27,155 bases of DNA from JBDTMC01 sp039934475 (lineage in GTDB: Bacteria; Acidobacteriota; Terriglobia; Bryobacterales; Bryobacteraceae), in contig JBDTMC010000041.1 in the NCBI GenBank assembly GCA_039934475.1, forward strand, positions 1 to 27,155, written 5' to 3'. A model generated the notes under the pieces. It made no database searches. It saw only the letters and a program-made list of their open reading frames with translations, and was not told where the DNA came from. Made by a program: the position numbers and the translations under genes. This document shows, one piece after another, positions 21,607 to 27,155 of the stretch (the first letter of the stretch is position 1; every line of letters begins with the position of its first letter).

Positions 21607-22765
21607 AATTCAGCAGGCTCTGCGAGACGCGGGCCTGGAAGCTTGGCTGTTCTTCGATCATCATCATCGCGACCCGCTGGCTTACAAGGTGCTTCAGTTC
21701 AGCGTGGCTCACACGCCGACGCGGCGCTGGTATTACCTTGTGCCGGCCGAAGGCGAGCCGGTGAAACTGGTGCACAAGATTGAGAGCGGCATGCTTGACG
21801 CTCTGCCGGGCACGAAGATCGCTTACGCCGGTTGGAATGAATTGATGGCGGCGCTGGGGAATCTGCTGGCGGGGCGCAAGCAGGTGGCGATGCAGTACTC
21901 GGCGAACTGCGCGGTTCCTTACGTCGCCATGGTGGATGCGGGCACGGTAGAGTTGATCCGGAGTTTCGGCGTCGAAGTGGTAGGATCCGCCAACCTGGTG
22001 CAGTACTTCGAAGCGCGGTGGAATCAGCAGAAATTGGATTCGCACCTGGAAGCGGGGCGACGGGTAGACGAGGTGTTGAAACACGCGTTCGCCTACATCG
22101 CCGAATGCCAGCGCGCCAACCGCTTTGTGGATGAATTCGATGTGAACGTGTTTGTCCGGCAGGGCTTTGAGGCAGCCGGTATGACTACGGATCACGGCCC
22201 GATTGTGGGGGTAAACGCGCACGCCTCAGATCCGCACTACGAGCCATCGCCGGAAAGGGCGTGGCCCATCCGCCCGGGCGATTGGGTGCTCATCGATTTG
22301 TGGGCCAAGCTGACGCAACCGGGCAGTGTGTACTACGACATTACGTGGACAGGATATTGCGGCACGGCGGTGCCGGACGCACACCAGAGGGTGTTTGAAG
22401 TGGTGAGCGGCGCACGGGACGCGGCGGTGGCGAAGGTAATCTCCGCGACTGCGGCGAAGGAGACGCTGCACGGCTTCGATGTGGACGATGCGGCCCGGGG
22501 CTATATCCGCGAAGCCGGCTTCGGTGATTACTTCTTCCATCGCACGGGCCATTCCATAGGCGAAGAAGTGCATGGCTCCGGGGCGCACATGGACAACCTC
22601 GAAACGCACGACGACCGGTTGGTGATTCCCTGGACGTGCTTCTCAGTGGAGCCTGGAGTATATTTGCCGGAGTTTGGCGTGCGATCTGAGGTAAACATGT
22701 TCGTCGGTGAGGACGGCGCGCGTGTGACGGGTGCGGTGCAGGCGAAGCCGGTTCTGATCGGATGA
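21593..22765 (+). CDS. M24-family metallopeptidase (Xaa-Pro dipeptidase/aminopeptidase P-like)
   Basis: 390 residues. Start ATG 21593 has GGAG eight bases upstream, inside the end of the ABC gene, indicating coupling. A creatinase-type N-terminal domain (~1-140) precedes the pita-bread catalytic domain. All five dinuclear metal ligands are present: D235 (VLIDLWAK), D249 (YYDITWT), H320 (HRTGHSIGEEVHG), E353 (FSVEPGVYL) and E366 (GVRSEVNMFV). Known relatives cleave a residue next to proline or act on other small amides. No signal peptide, so a cytosolic enzyme is expected. Its place between a glycan-export ATPase and a glycosidase-like gene is unusual and may mean its substrate is not a housekeeping dipeptide. 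It overlaps the next gene at ATGA. Confidence 0.92.
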   Translation: MRIPEIQQALRDAGLEAWLFFDHHHRDPLAYKVLQFSVAHTPTRRWYYLVPAEGEPVKLVHKIESGMLDALPGTKIAYAGWNELMAALGNLLAGRKQVAMQYSANCAVPYVAMVDAGTVELIRSFGVEVVGSANLVQYFEARWNQQKLDSHLEAGRRVDEVLKHAFAYIAECQRANRFVDEFDVNVFVRQGFEAAGMTTDHGPIVGVNAHASDPHYEPSPERAWPIRPGDWVLIDLWAKLTQPGSVYYDITWTGYCGTAVPDAHQRVFEVVSGARDAAVAKVISATAAKETLHGFDVDDAARGYIREAGFGDYFFHRTGHSIGEEVHGSGAHMDNLETHDDRLVIPWTCFSVEPGVYLPEFGVRSEVNMFVGEDGARVTGAVQAKPVLIG

Positions 22766-24274
22766 TCAGCCGGAGGGACACCCTGGCCTTGCTGTGCGGT
22801 GCGCCGCTGGCGGCCGCGGTGACTAACTGGAGTCACGACCAACAGGGTGCGCGCTTTGAATTGACCGACGGCAGCGGCGAGATTCATTGGATCAGCGCGT
22901 CGTCGTTCCGCGTGGTGCGCCGCTGGCCGGATTCCGCTCCGCATACCAGATCGTCCGAGCACTCAGTGGACTTCACAGCCACCGACGCGGGCGAACATGT
23001 ACTGCTGACGACGAAGTATCTTTCAGTGCGGATCTCGAAGGCATCGTTTCGGCTGAAGGTGGAAACGACAGCAGGCGACGAAGTACTTTTGCAGGAACTG
23101 ACACCGGCAGCCAAAAGCACCGACGGTACGTGTCTGAATTTTGGGTCACGCGCTGACGAGGAGTACTTTGGACTTGGCCCGCGCGGCGATGCGAATCTAT
23201 CGGCCCGTGGCTCCCGAGTTGACAGCGAGTGGCCGTTGCTCATTTCCTCTGCTGGCTTCGGCATGTTTCACAGCGGCGCCAGCCGGTTCGACTTCGACTT
23301 CAGCGGGGGACACCGCGTGCTGGGCAGGCAAGCCGACCGCGTGGATTATTGCTTCTACTACGGGCCATCTCCGAAGGAGGTTCTGGAGGAGCACAAACAG
23401 GTGCGCCCGATGCGCGCCAGTGGGCTCTACGACTATGGTGTTCGCAAACCAGGGCTGTTGCCGCGTGAGGCGACGATGCTGCCGGGAGCGACGGTGCTGG
23501 ATCTGGTTCGAGCGGCCAATCACGCCGCGATGTCGGGTCTTCACGTCCCCGCCATCGATCTGGCGCGGCTGGGCGATTCGTCGGGCATGCGTCAGTTGGC
23601 AGCAGTGATGCCCGTGGTTCTGTGTCCCAGTGCGCCTGCCGGACTGGCGCAGATGCGGGCCAAACTGGCTCCGTACTTCGTCACCTACGTGCAGGAGGCA
23701 GATGACCGGGGCCTGCCGATGCTGCACCCTCTCCCTCTCCAGTTCCCTGCCGACCGGGAAGCGATCAAACACAACGACGCATTTCTGTTGGGCGACGAAC
23801 TGCTGGTGGCCCCGCTGACGGAGAATGCAACTCGGCGCCAGGTGTATTTGCCTAATGGGCTTGTGGACCGACCTGGCGACGAATGTGGAACATCGCGGAC
23901 GGCGGCTGGTGGACGTGGAAGCCGGTGGCGATGCGCCGCCGATGCTGGCGAGGAACGGTTCGATTGTGCCGCTGGCTCGCCCGGACGGAACCATGGAACT
24001 GCACTATTTCCCTAATCTGGGCGCCGAGTTTCTCCTTTTTGAACACGAGTCCGCGCAGTTGTCTCAATTTCATGCCGGACCCGCCGGGGACTATCTTCGG
24101 CTCGAAATTGAATCGAAGGTGAGCCGGAAGTACGAATGGGTGATTCATCACCGTGGACCGGGGCGCCAAGTGGAGGGGCCGGGCGAGGCGCGGCACGACT
24201 TGGGCCACAACAACCTGCATGTCACGGTGGACGGCCAAGCGGGCACGGACCAGATCGTGAATATACTGTTCTAG
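22762..24274 (+). pseudogene. GH31-like exported protein, catalytic barrel reduced, frameshifted at ~23860
   Basis: The first frame starts at the ATGA overlap with a twin-arginine-like leader (MISRRDTLALLCGAPLAAA). Residues ~25-215 resemble the GH31 N-terminal beta-sandwich (EEYFGLGPRGDANLSARG, then SAGFGMFHSG). The expected ~300-residue (beta/alpha)8 barrel is cut to about 130: its end is recognisable (APYFVTYVQEADDRGLPMLHP, then FLLGDELLVAPL), but the segment with the nucleophile Asp (WIDMNEP type) and acid/base is absent. After VYLPNG at 23859 the GH31-like sequence continues in the +1 frame as LWTDLATNVEHRGRRLVDVE to a stop at 24272-24274; one extra base near 23860 explains it. Left unshifted, the first frame runs to 24015 with unrelated sequence. 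Joined length ~503 residues. Catalysis is unlikely; carbohydrate binding is possible. The frameshift may be real, programmed or a sequence error. Confidence 0.8.
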
Positions 24275-24290
24275 GTCTTGCCGCATCCCT

Positions 24291-26456
24291 ATGTCTAACA
24301 ACGGCGGTCTCGTCTACGGGGTCGTAAAACAACTCGCCCGCCTCTTGTTCCGGGTGTTATACCGGGTGGAGGTGCGCGATGACTCGGGGGGCGTAGAGCA
24401 CGACAAGCTAATCGTCGTCTCCAACCACCAGTCATTCCTCGACGGCGCACTACTGGGCGCATTCCTGCCCATGGCGCCGATGTGGACGGTCCACAGCCAG
24501 ATCTGGTCAAAGCCGCTATTCCGGCTCCTCCTGAGTTGGCTGCCGGTAGTGGTAGTGGACACCAACAGCCCGCTGGCAGTGAAGAAACTGCTGGGCGTGG
24601 TGGAATCCGGACGGTACATCTGCATGTTTCCCGAAGGCCGAATTACGCAGACGGGGAGCCTGATGAAGATCTACGATGGCCCCGCGTACCTGGCGGCGCG
24701 GGCGGGGGCATGGGTGTTGCCGGTGAGGATCGATGGCGCGCAGGCTACGCCACTGGGGCGCATGGGACCGTGGTACCCGCGACGTTGGTTTCCAAAGATC
24801 CGGATCACGATCCTGCCCGCACGAACACTGGAAATGCCGGAGGGACGGACGCCACGGGAACGGCGGCGGAAGGCTACCGTTGAGCTGCGGCACATAATGC
24901 AGGATGTGCTGTTCCGTACGGAACGCATGACGTCCTTACACGAAGCTGTGCTCGACTCCATGGATTTCTACGGGAAAGAGACCGTGGTGATGCAGGACAT
25001 CCGGTTGCAGCCTGAAACGTATGGCCATGTCTTGAAGGCGGGACTGGCCCTAGGCCGTCTGGTATCGCGCCTGGCGAAACCGGGAGAGAGGGTGGGCGTG
25101 ATGATGCCCAATGTCACCACCACCGCGTCCCTGCTCTTCGGCATGTTTGGCGTGCGGCGTATCCCGGCGATGATCAACTACACCTCAGGACCAGAAGGGG
25201 TCCGAAGCGCGTGTGAGTTGGCCTGCATCCGCGTGCTGCTAACGTCGAGGGCTTTCGTCGAGCGGGCGAAACTCGCTCCGATCATAGCCGCGCTGAGTAG
25301 CGTCGAAGTTGTTTATCTCGAAGATTTGCGCGGCAAGTTCACGCTACTCGACAAGCTGTGGCTGATGGGCTATGCGATCCACTTTCCACGGCGTGTGATG
25401 AAACCGGCGGCGCCTGACGAACCGGCAATCGTCATGTTCACGTCAGGGTCGGAGAGCAAACCTAAGGGTGTTGTGCTAAGCCATCGCTCCGTGCTGGCCA
25501 ACGTCCATCAGGTGAAGGCGATCATTCCGTTTGACAGCCGCGATCACTTCCTTACGGCGCTACCCGTCTTCCATGCCTTCGGACTGACTGCGGGTTTGCT
25601 TTTGCCACTGGTCTGCGGCTGCCGCATCTTTTTCTATCCCAGTCCGCTGCACTACCGGGTGATTCCGGAAGTTGTTTACGATCAGGATTGCACCGTGTTG
25701 CTCGGCACGCCGACCTTTCTGGCGAACTACGCTAAGACGGCCAATTCCTACGATTTCTTTCGCATCCGCTATATCGTTTGCGGCGCCGAGAGGCTGCCCG
25801 AAGAGACACGGCGCTTGTGGCTGGATAAGTTCGGCATCCGTCTGCTGGAAGGATACGGCGCTACTGAATACGGACCGGTGATCGCGGCTCAATCGCCGTT
25901 TGCCTATAAGGTGGGCACCGTGGGCGAGCTCTTGCCAGGAATCGAATACAAGCTGGAGCCCGTGGCAGGCATTGAAGAAGGCGGCATTCTGCATGTGAAA
26001 GGTCCGAACTCGATGCTGGGCTATCTGTTACACGATCAGCCCGGTGTGCTACAGCCACCTTCGTCGCCCTTCGGCGAAGGTTGGTATAGCACGGGCGACG
26101 TAGTGGTGATGGAAGAGGGCTTTGTGCGCATCGCCGGGCGCGTGAAGCGGTTTGCGAAAGTAGCTGGAGAGATGGTTTCCCTGGAGTTGGTGGAAAAGGT
26201 GGCGCTGGCCGCTTCCCCAGGCCACATTCACGCCTCAACCACACAGAGCGAGGGCCGCCGGGGCGAGACGATTGTCCTTTTCACTACGGATGCGGACCTG
26301 CGCCGCGATCGACTGGTAAGTGCCGCGGGCAACCTGGGCGCTCCCGATTTCGCCATCGCAAGGCGCATCGTTTCCGTGCCGAAGTTGCCGTTACTGGGAA
26401 ACGGTAAGGTGGACTACGTGCGGTTGAAGAGCATGGCCTCGGAGTTGGCGGCATGA
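24291..26456 (+). CDS. aas: Bifunctional acyl-ACP synthetase/lysophospholipid acyltransferase (Aas-type)
   Basis: 721 residues, nearly the length of E. coli Aas (719), which re-acylates lysophosphatidylethanolamine using fatty acid activated on ACP. The N-terminal PlsC-type acyltransferase domain shows the H(X4)D motif in SNHQSFLDG (H46, D51) and FPEGR (113-117). The adenylating domain from ~215 shows MFTSGSESKPKGVVLSHRS (~382-400), GYGATEYGPV (~521-530), GWYSTGDVV (~597-605), GRVKRFAKVAGEMVSLE and the C-terminal catalytic Lys in LLGNGKVDY (~705). Function is expected at the inner face of the cytoplasmic membrane in phospholipid repair or remodelling. It begins 16 bp after the GH31-like gene with no strong ribosome-binding site and ends in an ATGA overlap with a transporter gene, as lplT-aas pairs do in enterobacteria, but with another transporter family and the reverse order. 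Confidence 0.92.
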   Translation: MSNNGGLVYGVVKQLARLLFRVLYRVEVRDDSGGVEHDKLIVVSNHQSFLDGALLGAFLPMAPMWTVHSQIWSKPLFRLLLSWLPVVVVDTNSPLAVKKLLGVVESGRYICMFPEGRITQTGSLMKIYDGPAYLAARAGAWVLPVRIDGAQATPLGRMGPWYPRRWFPKIRITILPARTLEMPEGRTPRERRRKATVELRHIMQDVLFRTERMTSLHEAVLDSMDFYGKETVVMQDIRLQPETYGHVLKAGLALGRLVSRLAKPGERVGVMMPNVTTTASLLFGMFGVRRIPAMINYTSGPEGVRSACELACIRVLLTSRAFVERAKLAPIIAALSSVEVVYLEDLRGKFTLLDKLWLMGYAIHFPRRVMKPAAPDEPAIVMFTSGSESKPKGVVLSHRSVLANVHQVKAIIPFDSRDHFLTALPVFHAFGLTAGLLLPLVCGCRIFFYPSPLHYRVIPEVVYDQDCTVLLGTPTFLANYAKTANSYDFFRIRYIVCGAERLPEETRRLWLDKFGIRLLEGYGATEYGPVIAAQSPFAYKVGTVGELLPGIEYKLEPVAGIEEGGILHVKGPNSMLGYLLHDQPGVLQPPSSPFGEGWYSTGDVVVMEEGFVRIAGRVKRFAKVAGEMVSLELVEKVALAASPGHIHASTTQSEGRRGETIVLFTTDADLRRDRLVSAAGNLGAPDFAIARRIVSVPKLPLLGNGKVDYVRLKSMASELAA

Positions 26457-27155
26457 CGCCCACCGCATCGTCACGCCTCACGGAGCAACGCGCCTGGTAT
26501 GTGTACGACTGGGCGAACTCGGCTTTCGTTACCACCAGCGTGACGCTGCTGTTGGGCCCGTGGATGTCTTCGGTGGCGAAGAACGCGGCTGATGCCAGCG
26601 GCCTGGTTCATCCTCTTGGCATTCCGATTGATGCGCGCTCTTACTGGCCTTATCTGGTGTCGCTCTCTGTGTTCAGCCAGGTGTTGCTGCTGCCGCTGCT
26701 GGGCGCCGTAGCCGACTACGGACGCCGTAAGCGGATGCTGCTGGCCGTGTTTGCCTGGATGGGGGCGGCGGCGGCGATGGCGATGTTTTTTGTGGACGGT
26801 ACGCGATACCTGTTGGGCGGAGCGCTCTTCCTGATTGCGAACCTCTGCTTCGGGGCATCGGCGGTGATCTACAATGCCTTCCTGCCTGAGATCGCGGACG
26901 CTGCCGAGCGCGACTCAGTGTCGTCCAAAGGGTGGGGCTTTGGCTATCTCGGCGGCGGTCTTCTGCTGGCGATGAACCTATTGTTGTTTGCCAAAGCGGA
27001 GTCTCTCGGTATCAGCTCAGGCCTCGCCGTTCGTATTAATCTTTTCTCCGCCGGCGCGTGGTGGGCGCTATTCACGACGATTCCGGTGTGGAAGTTGCGA
27101 GACCGTGAAGGCCGTTCGCTGCCGCCCGGCTCGAGCTACCTGCGTACTGGCGTGG
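26453..27155 (+). CDS. UMF1-type major facilitator superfamily transporter (3' end outside window)
   Basis: 234 codons are visible from the ATG at 26453, which overlaps the aas stop, and the frame is open to the window end. UMF1/Atg22-like landmarks: the opening RAWYVYDWANSAFVTTSVTLL, the loop LGAVADYGRRKRMLL after the second membrane segment, the YNAFLPEIADAAERDSVSSK motif, GWGFGYLGGGLLLAMNLLL, and VRINLFSAGAWWALFTTIPVW. About six membrane helices fall within the visible part. Eukaryotic Atg22 exports vacuolar amino acids; bacterial UMF1 substrates are unknown. Coupling to aas suggests lysophospholipid or fatty-acid movement, by analogy to LplT; this is inference. Confidence 0.9.
   Translation, partial: MTPTASSRLTEQRAWYVYDWANSAFVTTSVTLLLGPWMSSVAKNAADASGLVHPLGIPIDARSYWPYLVSLSVFSQVLLLPLLGAVADYGRRKRMLLAVFAWMGAAAAMAMFFVDGTRYLLGGALFLIANLCFGASAVIYNAFLPEIADAAERDSVSSKGWGFGYLGGGLLLAMNLLLFAKAESLGISSGLAVRINLFSAGAWWALFTTIPVWKLRDREGRSLPPGSSYLRTGV

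Noticed and set aside
1..27155. CRISPR arrays, tRNA and rRNA genes, phage modules
   Set aside because: No regularly spaced repeats, tRNA-like cloverleaf or rRNA sequence, and no phage genes were seen in any part.

Overview
The window looks like a chromosomal segment of an Acidobacteriota genome, most likely from the Solibacter/Bryobacter side. This is inferred from lineage-typical families: two genes with a Solibacter-type extracellular module (the TIGR03437 type), a large Oar-like TonB-dependent receptor with an N-terminal carboxypeptidase-regulatory domain, and an 849-residue permease of the acidobacterial duplicated orphan permease (ADOP) kind. Coding DNA is GC-rich and strand changes are frequent. 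I see no rRNA, tRNA or CRISPR array.

Left part (1-9.6 kb), an exported-protein region with a history of duplication. The 3' end of a secreted TIGR03437-type gene is cut by the window edge. It converges on a TonB-dependent receptor, and upstream of that on the same strand lies a vanadium-dependent haloperoxidase with a complete set of vanadate ligands apart from one Ser-to-Ala change. Next comes a leaderless, 5'-truncated DsbA-like copy facing a decayed gene remnant. A full-length paralogue of the first gene follows, converging on a complete exported DsbA-family oxidoreductase. The two DsbA copies share a 475-bp block without a mismatch, while their flanks differ.

Middle part (9.6-17.6 kb), housekeeping and regulation: a YjbQ-family protein and a DinB-family protein transcribed divergently, glycerol kinase, a small hypothetical protein, a degenerate NtrC-like regulator divergent from a NhaR-like LysR regulator, and the ADOP permease. 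An IS1182-type insertion sequence follows (17793-19346), complete with 15-bp terminal inverted repeats and a CTAG target duplication. After it come a 131-aa hypothetical gene and a roughly 575-bp low-coding stretch with decayed sequence.

Right part (20.4 kb to the end), a tightly packed five-gene operon on the plus strand: a Wzt-like ABC ATPase with a C-terminal cargo-binding domain, an M24 metallopeptidase, a Tat-exported GH31-like protein that has lost most of its catalytic barrel and carries a frameshift, a bifunctional Aas-type acyltransferase/acyl-ACP synthetase, and a UMF1-type major facilitator running off the window. Start/stop overlaps imply translational coupling. The set suggests an envelope glycan/lipid function, but the combination is not one I recognise as a described pathway. 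It is the best candidate here for an undescribed system, with the haloperoxidase/TonB pair second.
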